The notes beneath the pieces are model-generated. The model did no database searches, was not told the origin of the DNA, and saw only the letters and a list, made by a program, of their open reading frames with translations. 64,000 nt of DNA. Origin: Polytrichum commune (Eukaryota > Streptophyta > Polytrichopsida > Polytrichales > Polytrichaceae). The stretch covers positions 9,610,001 to 9,674,000 of the forward strand of contig OX485809.1 of the NCBI GenBank assembly GCA_950295325.1, written 5' to 3'. The position numbers were made by a program, and so were the translations under genes. Numbering within the stretch: the stretch's first letter is position 1; every line of letters begins with the position of its first letter. Positions 36,058-48,830 of this stretch are shown in pieces.

Positions 36058-37350
36058 AGTGTTTGGAGGGATTTTTAGCATCATCGGTCAAGATCCTAGT
36101 GTTTCCAAGACCAACCGCTTCCATGTCGACTTCTGTCAGTTTTTCCTTCTATAAATAGTAGAATATTCCATACATCCCTCCTCACATTATCTGTGAGTTT
36201 TCCCTGAAGCCTTGAACTGTGACCCGGTTATTTCTCCAAACTCAACTGGTTCTTCATGTGTAACTAACTAGCCTAGCGGCCGGTTGTTTCTCCCTGCCTG
36301 TATCCATTGGCTTCCTCCAAAACCAATATTGAATGAGTTGAATGCGGAAAGAGGAGCTTGGGACTCGTCGACACCTTTCAGTTTTTCCTTCTATAAATAG
36401 TGGAATATTCCATACATCCCTTCTCGCATCATCTGTGAGTTTTCCCTGAAGCCTTGAACTGTGACCCGGTTATTTCTCCAAACTCAACCGGTTCTTCATG
36501 TGTAACTAACTACAGTAGCCTAGCGGCCGGTTCTTTCTCCATGCCTGTGTCCATTGGCTTCCTCCAAAGCCAATATTGAATGAATTGAATGCAGAAAGAG
36601 GAGCTTGGGACTCATCGACATCTTTCAGTTTGTCCTTCTATAAATAGTGGAATATTCCATACATCCCTTCTCGCATCATCTGTGAGTTTTCCCTGAAGCC
36701 TTGAACTGTGACCCGGTTATTTCTCCAAACTCAACCGGTTCTTCATGTGTAACTAACTACAGTAGCCTAGCGGCCGGTTCTTTCTCCATGCCTGTGTCCA
36801 TTGGCTTCCTCCAAAGCCAATATTGAATGAATTGAATGCAGAAAGAGGAGCTTGGGACTCATCGACATCTTTCAGTTTTTCCTTCTATAAATAGTGGAAT
36901 ATTCCATACATCCCTTCTCGCATCATCTGTGAGTTTTCCCTGAAGCCTTGAACTGTGACCCGGTTATTTCTCCAAACTCAACCGGTTCTTCATGTGTAAC
37001 TAACTAGCCTAGCGGCCAGTTCTTTCTCCCTGCCTGCGTGCCTATGTCCATTGGCCAATATTGAATGAATTGAATGCGGAAAGAGGAGCTTGGGACTCAT
37101 CGACATCTTTCAGTTTTTCCTTCTATAAATAGTGGAATATTCCATGCATCCCTTCTCACATCATCTGTTTCTTTTCCCTGAAGCCTTGATCTGTAACCCA
37201 GTTATTTCTCCAAACTCAACCGGTTCTTCATGTGCAACTAGCTAGCCTAGCGGCCGGTCCTTTCTTTCTCCCTGCCTGCCTGCCTGCCTGTGTCCAATGG
37301 CCAATATTGAATGAATTGAATGCGGGAAGAGGAGGTTGGGACTCGTGGAT
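36058..37350 (+). repeat. Five-copy ~245-bp tandem repeat with CCAAT and TATA boxes (family E)
   Basis: Unit starts (CAGTTTxTCCTTCTATAAATAG) are at 36137, 36379, 36626, 36873 and 37111, so periods are 242, 247, 247 and 238 bases. A partial sixth unit ends near 37350. Each unit has TATAAATAG, then the palindrome GGAATATTCC (copy 1 GAATATTCC), then CCCGGTTATTTCTCC and CAACCGGTTC (CAACTGGTTC in copy 1). Before copies 2-5 a CCAAT box lies exactly 69 bases upstream of the TATA box. A diverged single unit at 36058-36137 leads in; dispersed single copies are at 46673-46880 and 60450-60672 and lack the TATA sequence. Confidence 0.9.
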
Positions 37351-37847
37351 GAGAAACCCTACGACACTGGGGCCTTAACTTATTACTGCTTGCAATATTA
37401 TTAATGTGGAGCCATGATGCCCACACTGGGCTTCTGAGACAAAAGGGCCGTGTGGCCATGTGCACGCTCTTCAGGCCTCCATTGATCAGAAGAGTACTAC
37501 TACTAATGCTGCTTCCTTCCTTCCTTAGGGCAGCTGCTTGTCGACGTGGGCCCCGCCCCCGCAAAATAATTGCTCTGCCCTGAAAGGTAGGTGCCCGTGC
37601 GCTTGCTTCACAGGTTTTTAGGTAAGAGATTTGGACACCTTTTTTACAACACGGATTCTCTCTTGTCCTAGCCTATGTGCACTCTACACACTACAACAAG
37701 TTTGTTAGGGTCGCATGATATTATTACTCATACCATGCCCACATTTACCGGTGTGGGCCACCGGTGCACGCCTCCTATCAGCATGGGCCACTCTTCGAGT
37801 TAGTTTAGCCAGTGAGAGCCACTGGATGTAACCAGGGTTGGTAGGAA

Positions 37848-38150
37848 CTACACCAAATATGATACTTAGTGTTAGATACACTAAATATGAACACTACACT
37901 AAATATCACTAACCCTATGAAAGTAAGTAACATTAAATGTAAACTCAAACACTAAATATCGTCTATGGTAATATGTGAAAGTTACATGCACGGATTTAGT
38001 GTTTAGTAGGAAAGAGGTGGCAACAAGGAAGGCGACAGCGGCGCATTTATGTCTAACACTAATTATCAAAGAATTGAAAATTAGTGTTGAGCAGAGTAGG
38101 GTGGTAAAACACTAAATCTAATCAAACACTAAATATCATATTCTGTGTAG
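37848..38150. mobile_element. MITE family D, copy 2
   Basis: CTACACCAAATATGATACTT at the left is matched by the inverse of AATATCATATTCTGTGTAG at the right. The interior is the reverse complement of 17533-17838. Flanking sequence (about 37690-37840 and 38151-38225) has GCCCACA/TGTGGGC blocks suggesting it landed in an older inverted-repeat element. Confidence 0.7.
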
Positions 38151-40590
38151 TAGCCCGCACCAAGAAGTGTGGGTGGGCTATCATACCATGCCTATACACT
38201 AGTGCGAGAGTTTACCTAACGTAACGTGTATCTAATTGATTATTAGTTATCTTTGCAATCTCTAATTCCAACTAGACTCTATTATGTGTAAGACCATAGG
38301 ACTCCAGCCCGGGAGATCAAGTAATTTTAAATGGTAAAGGGGAGTTACCCACTAGTCGGGGCCTTGGTGTTTACACAATGTTCTCATCTCGTAAGTAACG
38401 ACCATTGGTTAAGAGCGCTAACCTCACTCCAAAGGCATGGAGGGAGAACCAACTAACTTGTTGCTTGAGGACTAGTTGAGGGGAGCTTCAACTCCGAGTT
38501 CCTTCAAGTACACATGCTTTGCAATACCTAACAATTGGGTAATAAGATGGTCTACATTGTAGTGTTTGTCGTGCTTCCAAGGTGGGATGGATCATGCCTC
38601 TCATTTCCTCTATGCTTTTGAGAGAGATTATATTGGTACCAAAGCTCCAAGCTCTTGTACCTTGGTGTTTTGAGTGTTGTTATTTTTCCGCTGCATAACA
38701 TTTGTGTTTCAAGTTGGGGAGATAATTAGAGTTATTTCACAAAGGAAGGGAATGAGTATGTTGCTTTCTAAAGTATAGGGAGTAGAATTTTGTTTTGTTT
38801 TGTTTTAAGAGAGGCAAGAGGAGCGCTTAAGGCAAGTGCCCTAAATTATTTCAACATGCATTGTAATTGAAAAGTCCAATGTATTTGGAACTTGTTCATT
38901 AATTCTTCCCTCATTGGAGGATTTGCATAGTCAAAAAGAGGTATCCTATGATATCAATGCATGTTTTGTTGTTGGAAAACATAAGGCAAAGTACCTTAAG
39001 AAAAAAATTACAAGGTTTAAATCGTTGCATCAATTTGAATATAATTCAAAACTATGGCAAATATATATGGTTGACGCCATGCCACACCATTTGAATAAGC
39101 TCACTCTATCATCTCAATTGATGATAAACTTCTCGGGGCAAGTAATGCATCATGATGCATTTGTTTTAATGGAGACAAACGTTACATCCAATGAGGTTAT
39201 TGTGAGTAGCACCAAACAATCCTATACTGATAGCAGTGAAATTTTGGAAAGAGAAACACTTTCCTTATCAAGAGGGAGTCCTCCTACTATCCAAGTCCAA
39301 CAGGTGGCCCTAGTGTGGGCATGGTATCAACTCCATCCAAATGTTATGTGAGTCCAAGAATAATTCATGCATTATGCCTCCATTATTATGTAATGCTCCA
39401 TGATTTATGTAGATTCGGGTTGTGCACTATAGAGAAGGGAGACAAAATCACCGGCAATTGTGTGCATGAATGCCCACCTGCTTGAGAGGGTGGACTTCTA
39501 CATTGGCTTACTAGTGTAGTGATACAAAATATGGACCAAAAACATTGTTTTTGGGATGTGGATATCCATAAACACTCTCACGCCCAATTGCAAGGTAGAA
39601 AATAAAATAAGAGATATGCAATCTTGCACACGAAGACGCTAGCTAATCACTTGAGATGCTTCTAGTGCAAGAAATTCAAAGGTCCACCTAACCCGCTCCA
39701 CCTCTCCGGATTCTTTCTCAAATTGAGAATATGCACAAAGTAGTGAATCGAAGTTAAGATCAAATGTGATGGGGTGACCTGGGGGTGGACCCTTCACGCC
39801 ATGTGTGAACTAATGTGAGTGTAGAAAGGGGTACTATTTGAGGCATCATCATACATTGTATACATATAATAGAGGCATTGTTTCTCTTCAGTTTGTGCAT
39901 TTAAGAAGGCTATTTAGAATATTGAAACGAAGGTGGATGTAAAAAAAAAAAGGCTTCCTAAGGTTTGGAGATAGAATTGACAGTAGATGTGCTAGTTTCA
40001 TCCAATTCACATTCCTCATCCAAATGATGTGTGTTTTAAGGTTCGATTCCTATGAGTTACAGCCTATGAATGACAAATTGTACAACAACTTTCACGTTGG
40101 AAAGGCACAACAAATTGTATATGTAACAAAAGACCTATTTACTTTGTAATTTATACTTCATGTATACAATGGACGCGTTTATCGCATTAAAATGTAAAAA
40201 AAACTTAATGTACATACACAAATCCATTTTCTAGCTCACCATTAGTAAGTATACATTTGTTTTTCCTTTATACCGGATCCACCACTCACCAAGGGAGATC
40301 GGGACATAGTTGTGGACCCGGTTTGCTAGCTACGTGAGGGTTTTGATTAGTCACTTTCCCTTAATCAAAGCATGTTGCCATACTTAGAAAACGGACCACA
40401 GCAATGGGGTTGAGTGAAGTTATGCACGGGTATTCAACATGGAGATTATTAACAATGATCGGATCGGGAACTCCTCCATAATTTGTGGAACTACACCTTC
40501 TCACCTATCATTATGGCTTCACCATATCACGATCACTATGGCTTGTGTAGCTTTGATTGATCCATGTCATTTTTGAGCCCACATTGTTAT
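38151..40590. other. Gene-free region
   Basis: An open stretch at 38914-39351 starts with TTG, not ATG, and has no motif I recognise. Otherwise AT-rich sequence with short homopolymer runs. Nothing else supportable. Confidence 0.4.
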
Positions 40591-40819
40591 GCTAGGGATT
40601 CATGTTGTCAGTACAAAAAATCATCCATTAGGATTTTAAAATTTTAAACGACTATTTTCGTATCTTTTTGATTTCATATATGGCATCAAAGACCCCAAAT
40701 CAACTTAGTGGATTGTAATTGGGATGAATCGGCCCTCAACCTTGTAGAGGGGTTTGGTTTAATTACAATTCTTTCATTCACGATAGATAAGTTTACATAG
40801 TCGCCATGTACCCCAAGCC
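40591..40819. mobile_element. MITE family A, copy 3
   Basis: GCTAGGGATTCATGTTGTC at the left, CATGTACCCCAAGCC at the right, and a shared interior (GGCCCTCAACCTTGTAGAGG near 40730). Confidence 0.65.
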
Positions 40820-42129
40820 ACAATAGCATAAATTTTGAACAAGGTGTATAGAATCAATGGTTTTTTAAAAAAAATATTTTACGTAGTGTGATTTTTTTTG
40901 CGGGTTGATCAATTAGTTATAAATGTGTGTTAATATTCAACACAAAAATCATTTTTATATATGAATATGGGCATTTTATTGATTATAAATCGCCTTAATT
41001 TTCAACCCACACGTTATATACAACATGCCAGAATAAATTTTAACCCATGCTAACTTTCACCTCACGTTAATAGGTGTGACGGTGTATGGGTGCCTGCAAT
41101 GGGGGCCCTATGGATAAGTCCGTCAAGGCCTTTAAAAGAACCCTTTGGGTCACTTGACCCAGGTTCTTCAACCATTTAAGTAGCATATGGGGCATAACAT
41201 TACTCAACTGATGAATTGTGTTCACGGGCCCAACAATAGATTTGAGAATAAAAGGTTTGGATGTTGAAATCCCACTAATTCAAATTGAATTTGAAGTTAG
41301 GGTAATTGAACACGACTCATTGATTGAGTAATGTTATGGGTGGTAAACATCATAAGTTTAAGTTGTCATTAATAGTACGGTAGTTATGGTTGAACTAGTT
41401 GAGTTTGAGAAATAATCGATTGAAATTCCAAGGCTTCGGGAAATTGCCAGTCGTTCTTGATGAAATTAGAGAATATACCTAAAATCAATATATAAAGAAA
41501 AGCCTAAAGATGTCAACTTGTAACTAGTTGGACTTGGAAATACTAGGAACTCCACCGATTATGCCCAAAAACCTCCCCGGATAATGATCACAAGGACTCG
41601 ATGAATCACAAACCTAGGGAGACTCAAAAACCAATTGTGCATTTTTCAGTGGTCAATGTTAGTTCACATTCTATATAAAGCCGGGTTTGACACATTCCTA
41701 TTCACGGTTCATTTTTCACAACATTATGCAATCATAATATTACTAAGATGATGCTCTTTTTTCAAAGAATGAGGTTGTAGTTTTTTAAAAAATTAATTTT
41801 TTTTAAAAAAAACTTTGAATTTATAGTTGCTTGTCGAAAACTCCACAATCCACAATATCAACCTCCCCATACACGAGGAATCACGGGATATGGGAGACTT
41901 ATCCTTGACTAATATTGGGTCCCACAGAAAGTGACCAAGGAGTTGAGCAATGTTATGTTGTTTCCGGATACATTGTAGTTCATTATTTTGTATTATTTAC
42001 AATAATTGTTGGTCATCCTCATTCTCATACTCATACTAAAAAGGGGCCAATATTCGAATACATTTGAGCTTATGCAAGCATCTGGGAGGGTGGATGTTGG
42101 CCCTACCAAGCCCAACACCCCAATTGACA

Positions 42130-42490
42130 AAAGTTATGGGTGATAAAATGGATGATAATTTTTTTGTGCGATATAGATTTCAATTTCATATCTACAACAC
42201 ATTTTCATTAGTACAACATACTGTTGATGTGCATGAGTCATTCCAATGCAAAACTATTGTTGCTTACCACACCTCAAATCATAGACTTACCTTTGCTCTT
42301 ACAATGTAGTTGAAAATGAGGCGCACTTTGTTTTGGAGCAGCCCCTCTACATCTCCATCAAATACAAGTTCCTTTCATTATTTGAGAATGTAATATTAGG
42401 GAGTCCAAGTCTTTCTTCCAACTAAACCATCAAGTTGATCTTAGCCTTTGTCTCACTAAGACTATCGCCCTCTACTACTGTAAGAAATGA
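42130..42490 (+). pseudogene. Reverse-transcriptase C-terminal-like fragment, copy 2
   Basis: The plus strand reads YHTSNHRLTFALT, then NVVENEAHFVLEQPLYISIK and FLSLFENVILGSP, matching copy 1 at 35132-35395. The Cys of FEC is Gln here, and frame breaks separate the parts. The SNHRL block before it fits the segment that precedes the Cys/His region in such enzymes. Decayed; no active element. Confidence 0.4.
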
Positions 42491-43099
42491 ACATGTTTGA
42501 CACCACCTTGATATACTTTTAATCTCATAAGCCTTTAGACTTCACGAGGTTTAAAACCAACTTCGTTTTATTTCATCTCACGAGACTTAGTGTAGGCTAG
42601 ACTACATCAAGAATTCGGTGTAGTTGTCCATGCCACATAGGTCCTTGAATCTTAAATTGTATAAGGTTCCTTTTCAAAGTGGATTTTTCCATCACAAGGG
42701 ATTGCAACTATAACATCTAATTCCAAGGATTTAGCATTTCGTGAGTGACTTGAGGTGACTAGATTCTAGCTCGCCTATTTCGAGATCCCCTCGCCCCAAC
42801 TGCTAGTCACAAATGAACCGGTTGAGTTTGAGAAACAATCGGTCGAAGGTCAAGAGGCCGTCAATTTCCATCCATCAAAGTGCAAGAAACCAAGGATTCA
42901 GCCTCTCGACCCTTCACACTAGAGGCCAAAGTCTAAAGGTTGTCGCTCTCCAAAATGCTTGCATGGCAATACTTTTTTACCAAGGCGACGGACTCTTGAA
43001 GGAAGTTTGGGTCAGATAGGAATGGAATCCCAAACTATGGTTGAGAGGTTGTTGATTTTTTTTCACACAAAAATAAAAAAAAATTCACAAGATCTTGAC

Positions 43100-43385
43100 C
43101 ATTAGATTGGAGGGGTTGTTCTGGGCCAAACAAATGGATATGAGTTTGGGTTTTGGACTTGACCTTTGGAGGCTTCACAATGTGGCCGTCCAGATTAAGA
43201 GGTTGTGGGAGTTCATGGCCAAAGGTTTGGACTTTGGGCTTGGCCTTTGGAGGCTTCACACTGTGCCCGGCCAAAGGCTCCAATTCCTATATTTTATTGG
43301 CTATTTTCAACCCACTCATTTGGACTCTCAACATATTTTGGCCATTCCATCCCACGACCTCTCGACTTGGACGGCCATAGTGTGA
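43100..43385. repeat. Local direct repeats
   Basis: CTTTGGAGGCTTCACA occurs twice about 85 bases apart (near 43165 and 43245), with matching flanks. A third related block, GACGGCCATAGTGTGAAG near 43370, is in the opposite sense. They look like piled-up transposon ends. Confidence 0.5.
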
Positions 43386-43587
43386 AGTAACCCTAAGACT
43401 TCAAGAAAATTACCCACCATTATAAAAGAATTTAGAAAATATACATGATTTCACATTTTTTTTAAAATCAAAATATGTCAACATGTAACCGGTCATCATG
43501 CCCAAAAATCTCCTAGATGATGGCCCCAATGGGCACTTGTGGTAATTATATCGCCACAAAATAATGTCGACACAAGTAAGCAAGTTA

Positions 43588-43981
43588 GAGCATCCTCAGT
43601 CGGTCTAGGTAAAGCTCACTGCAAACCAAAACCTATCTTCTGACTGACCTAAAATTAGAAACTGAAATTACCATCATTAGAAGCACACCTAAATAAACGT
43701 GAGATATTTCTCAAGAAAAAAGAATTGTAAAAATTTGACGTAGGTGAAATCCCTCATTGAAAACACCACATTTTCAAAATTTAGAGGGAGTGCACCAAAT
43801 CTTGCTTAAAAATGGAAAGATCCTCCCACACTCCCTCCAAATTTTTGACATTTAGAGGGAGTGTGGGAGGATCTGTCCATTTTAAGCAAGATTTGGTGCA
43901 CTCCCTCTAAACTTTGAGCAATTTTAAGCAAGATAGGTCTTGGTTTGCAGTGAGCTTTACCTAGACCGACTGAGGATGCTC
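43588..43981. mobile_element. Foldback MITE of the GAGCATCC type, near-complete hairpin
   Basis: GAGCATCCTCAGTCGGTCTA at the left is exactly inverted at the right end, and TTA flanks both sides as in PIF/Harbinger-type insertions. A second, inner pair (GAGGGAGTGCACCAAATCTT and its inverse; GATCCTCCCACACTCCCTC and its inverse) makes nearly the whole element self-complementary around 43848. Confidence 0.85.
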
Positions 43982-44129
43982 TTACACGAGCCATAACAAC
44001 TTGTGGCACTTAAAATAGCCAATGATTGATAGGTAGTTGCTCCTCTTCCAAAAAAGGCCATCATTAACTTCTAATCATCCGAAGGCCACTCTAAACATGG
44101 ACCATGAGACATGACCATGAAAAATCTAA

Positions 44130-44290
44130 GGGCCACTTTACACCCGGACCAAGAGTGGTGACCATGAAAATCTAAAGGCCCTTGGAAACCATTCAAATGT
44201 TGTACCATGGGAAATAGAAATCTAATTTTGCAAGGCCCTCAAACTTAGTGTGAAGTGAAAGTGGACCATGTTGAAAGACCACAACATATT
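44130..44290. mobile_element. Family B2 MITE fragment
   Basis: Starts GGGCCACTTTACACCCGGACC and matches the left half of 32979-33465. No right end is found. Confidence 0.6.
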
Positions 44291-44478
44291 TTATGAACGA
44301 TCCAAAATGATAGGTAGTCTAGGACCTTACCATGACAATGTAACATGTTGGCAAAACTTTATGCAAGTTCTCTTAAGTATTTACGGTGGTTTGGCGCTAT
44401 GCACAATACATGGGTGATTGCACCGAAATTATGTCATCATGGAGCTTTAAAATGTGTTAATAGGTACACTTGACCATG

Positions 44479-44480
<2 letters not shown>

Positions 44481-44534
<54 letters not shown>
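44481..44534. repeat. (GA)n microsatellite, 27 units
   Basis: Perfect GA run of 54 bases. Confidence 0.95.
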
Positions 44535-44536
<2 letters not shown>

Positions 44537-46672
44537 ACCTTCATCATAACACATGAGCTCATATGTCAATCCGAAACATGTTTACAGTGCATGACTATGG
44601 GACATGTGCTAATGTCTTATGTTGGAGGAATGCAATTGGAGAACCATTAATTTGACACGAGGTTGTTTTTGGCGTAATGAGCAAAAATTAACATTATAGT
44701 TCAAACATGCACTTATGTACATTTTAAAGTCTCGAGAGGAGAGGAATAAAGAAAATTTAACCCTATGTGTACCAAATAGATAGGTCACGAAATAAACTCA
44801 CCTTGTTGAAGCACGAGGGTTTTTTTTTCGCTTGGGGCTAATTTCCATGTAAGTTGCTGGCCTACTAGAATTCGGTGGGCGAGTGGCCTACACAAGCAGT
44901 CCACGCTTGACATGGGATTTCCATGTCTCTAAAGATTAGAGAGGTGCAAGTCACTTGAGGTTTGACTTTGAAGCAAAATTGAGCTCAAAGAAAGTGACCG
45001 ATAGTTGAGTGTGGATGCAAGCTTTCTTGCTTGTGATTACATTCGTGACCATGTTATATTGAATATTCAAATATTCAAATATTTTAGCAACATCTCCAAC
45101 ATGACTTCACATAAAAAATTTAAAAGAACAAAAAAGACAATGTAACATAGGTCTCCGGAACAAAATACATTGTACTTGGTCAACAAAGTGTGATCCCCTT
45201 TAGCATAGTCATATGAACTATAGGTTATAGTGTAATTCTAATATTTAGAACCTTGTATCTCACATCGCACAACTAAGTGAATTATCATACATTGTACTTA
45301 TCTGTTGTGCCATCCCCAATCAAAACATTTTTTCATTGGTTGTCAAAATCTTCACCTTTGCAACCATTGCATATTTTTAGATGTTTTTTTAATTAAAAAA
45401 ACACGTAAAATATCGTAGTTGACTTTGTGAAACCTTTTTGTGACCATGTGATGTGGACCTTAGCATGTTCATGTCACAAAGTTGCACAATAACTGTAAAA
45501 GAGAGTCCATTCTTATGTACATTGATTATGTATTATCACATGTCATAATATAGAGATTTTATTTCTTTCGGAAGGTGTGTTCCTTGTAATTAGGTGATCA
45601 GAATACGGAATTGCACAATGTGTGTAATTTGACAACAAATAGTTGTGACCTTGACTCCAAATAAACCGGTAAATGATCATGTCACCAATCCAAGATTTAC
45701 GGGTCAAGATACTATACTACTGTATGTTGTTGAATACCATGGTTGCCTATATGATGCATCATAAAATAATTATTTTATATAAGAAAATTGCCATTTGTTG
45801 ACATTGTGTTGGTTTCCACCTTACAACATCCCACTTGAAATTACACGCCAACCCTAAAGCCCAATCATAGCAGGGGGTATATGGAAAACCCGTATATTTT
45901 CAACCAACCACGTGGGAACATGTGGGCTCGCCCTTGGTGAAGATGACTGATGCCCGGTTTGTCGGTGCCCGTTTCAAGGTGTTCACCTTTGAAACAAGGC
46001 ATTAGTCGTCGGGGGCCCTCTAATTATTGTAATGTCCATTTCAAAATAACATATAGTTTTAGACCCACTTGAAAACAAAGCAACATCATAATACATGTTG
46101 ATGGCAACATTGGAGTCATCTTTCTTTCTATCGGCACTTAAAGTATGTAGCTCTCTATGGTGAACTAATAAAACCACGACACTATTAAAGGTGAAATTCA
46201 CTCGAGAAGGTCGTCAGGCTTGAGAGGGCCTTCAGGCTTGGAGTGTCTCATGCGGTGATTGGAGCATTGCCTCACTATGGGAATTATGCCATGGTCTTAC
46301 CATTGGTTGTCTTAAAGTATATGGTATTAAACTATACCAATATGGGTGTTGATATTACCATCGTAGTAGATCATAAGATCATATAGTGGAATAGCACTAC
46401 ATCATTTTACTATTTCAAGTTACACGGTGTTGTAACATTTTATTATGGATCTCATTTTTAACCAACAAAAAATCAAATTGGTTGTTTGCACACTATGTAA
46501 CATGAACATCTTTACTTGATAAGAAATTACATTAACACTAAAATGTTATAGCAATGTGTAACTCCGAATAACAAGTGGCACTAAATGCCGTAAACAATGT
46601 ACATGTGTTCTAGGAAATATGATGGCCATACTATCAATGATATATGCACCTTACAAACATTGTAGGCAGTGT
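44535..46672. other. Gene-free AT-rich region
   Basis: No coding sequence, inverted-repeat element or long array that I can support. Short open stretches on both strands have no domain and mostly no ATG. Confidence 0.4.
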
Positions 46673-46880
46673 CCGAGGAGTTTTTTTGGCACAATCGGCC
46701 AAAATCATAGTGTTTCCAAGTCCAACCGGTTACATGTTGTGATCTTTTGGTTTCTCTTTAGTATTTGAGGTGTGTTCCATGGATTCCTCTAAATGATCGG
46801 TTATTATCATGAAGTCTTGAATTTCAATTGGTTCATATGTAAGTAGTGGTCGGTTCTCCCCCATGCATTGGTTGGGGGTA
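46673..46880 (+). repeat. Family E dispersed single copy
   Basis: Shares AGTGTTTCCAAG(T/A)CCAACCG, GTTCCATGGATTCC and the CGGTT(A/C) and GTAGTGGTCGGTTCTCC blocks with 36058-37350, in the same order. The TATAAATAG sequence is absent. Confidence 0.6.
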
Positions 46881-47436
46881 AAAATATGGTTTACACTATT
46901 TATCAACCCACAATATATAGCATAAGAGGTCCAAATTGTAGGAAAAAAATGTGCTATATACTACTATCTATTTGACAAGTTACTTTATGATTCTTTGGAA
47001 GCAAGCATTGCCTAGTAAAGGTGGTGCTCGTCACCAAAACCTGCCTTTGAGAAACACCTTAGCTACTCCAAACAAAGACATCTCCTTCAAATATTGATTT
47101 CTTTCCACAGAGAAACAATCGTAGAACTTCATATGTTCCTTATGTAGACACAAAGACCATTGCCTAACTCTTATCCATTTGGGAGTAGTGACCATTCAAA
47201 GGTCACCAACATCTATCTTCAAGAAACACTTCCATCTAATTCAAGGTCGATTGCTCTTCATGTTGATTTTTATGAAGTTCTTCCTCAATCCTTGGAGCTA
47301 CAAAGTAAGTTTATGATCTTTGGACTTCCATCCTCAATGGCCCTTCAATTGATACCATGCCCACATCTACAAGTAAAACTAAATTAAAAAAAAGTTTACA
47401 TGAAGCAAATAAAGTAAGAATGACCATGGAACTGGA

Positions 47437-47552
47437 GGTCCCCCATAGGCCTATTTGTAGGCCTATATTATCCATTGTCATGGTCCAATGGGTTTTGTGG
47501 TGAGAGGCAAAAGAGGCTTTCTCATTGCAAAAGTCAAGGGACCATGGCAAAG

Positions 47553-47630
<78 letters not shown>

Positions 47631-47904
47631 GGCTAAACATTGTTTTAGTTAAAAAGTAAATAAGGGGAGAAGATAAAACATGAAGAAATCACATAATTTC
47701 CCTTTAGGATATATACTTAAAAAATGAGCACATCCACTTTTGGTGTAAAGTCACTCCTCTTGGTCCACGCTCAGTTTACAACTAACGAGAAGCCCAAAGG
47801 CTTTAAAATTTGCATTCTAGGAATATGACCATTTAAGTGTGATGATGGAAAAAAAAGACCATATGACATGGGACAACTCTGTGGTCCATAATGTGAACAA
47901 CCCC
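47437..47904 (+). mobile_element. Internally deleted Harbinger derivative 1
   Basis: The left part (ATGGTCCAATGGGTTTT, GAGGCAAAAGAGG) matches 25-65 of the window and the right part (GAGCACATCCACTTTTGGTG to GTGAACAACCCC) matches 3330-3522. The coding middle is gone and a CT/AT microsatellite (47556-47630) sits in its place. No left inverted repeat is visible. Confidence 0.75.
47556..47630. repeat. Compound (CT)n(AT)n microsatellite
   Basis: About 24 CT units pass directly into about 13 AT units. Confidence 0.9.
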
Positions 47905-47907
47905 TTA

Positions 47908-48456
47908 GGGCCGGTTCACATCAAGGACCATGAAATTAGACCATGGAAAATGGTTTTTCTCCATGGTTTGATTTGATGGTCCAACATCCATGGTCCAATT
48001 TCTTAAAAAAAATCGATTTGCAAAGCCCTTGGCCCCTCACTAGGTGTAAACCAAATGTGGACCAAGAGGAATGACCATGCACCAAAAGTGAACGTTATGT
48101 TTTTTTTTTAATATATGCCCAAAAAGGGTAGTTGTGAAATAAATTAAAGTCTGATTTTCTTTTTCTTTTTCTCTTGTCTTCATCTTCTCTTCCCCCAAAA
48201 ACATTTCATTAAAGAACCACTACAACATAATTGATGCTACAAGAGCACCTCTTTTGCCTCTCCCACCGCAAAACCCGTTCGACCATGTGGATAATGTAGG
48301 CCTCAAAAGATGTCTTTCGGAGACCTCGAACTCAGTGTCACTTTGACATTTTTTTCCTTGGCGTAAACCGAACCGATCATGGGACGAGTTCAACAGCCAA
48401 TCACAACTTTTACATGGCCTTGGGATGACTTCATAGTCCATGGTGTAAACAACCCC
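47908..48456 (-). mobile_element. Internally deleted Harbinger derivative 2, opposite orientation
   Basis: Both ends are present: GGGCCGGTTCACATCAAGG at the left and CCATGGTGTAAACAACCCC at the right. The sequence is the reverse complement of the same parent: GGCCCCTCACTAGGTGTAAACC inverts the block near 3385-3405, and CTCTTTTGCCTCTCCCACC inverts that near 50-68. It abuts derivative 1 with one shared TTA at 47905-47907. Confidence 0.8.
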
Positions 48457-48830
48457 TCATCATCGGTGTAGTGGTTGGTTCTCTCTCCATTCATTGAGTT
48501 AAATGCTTTTAAGGGTCGATTATGTAGTAAGTTATTTATTGAGTGACAAACATAGATACCATGATGTCGGGTGTCTCCATTAGTGAACAAGCATCTCTAG
48601 CTACTTACTTGACAAATGGCTTTCTAAGCTAAGCTAATCCTTATCTCCGATAAAGCACTAGAGGCTTGAGTGCATGGTGGGATCCGACCATAAACCGAGG
48701 AATAACATATTTATAGTGGTAATAATAGAAGGAGCATTCAACACGTAGCCACTGATAAAGCCTAAGCTCACACGGCCCATTTACTCCCGTATTCATACAC
48801 CCATCATCACTACACACCCAATAGGTAGGG

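Noticed and set aside
36137-37350. CRISPR-like array
   Set aside because: Units repeat along their whole length without unique spacers, in plant nuclear DNA; it is an ordinary tandem repeat.
38914-39351. 145-residue open stretch
   Set aside because: Begins with TTG; composition is ordinary AT-rich non-coding DNA and no motif supports it.
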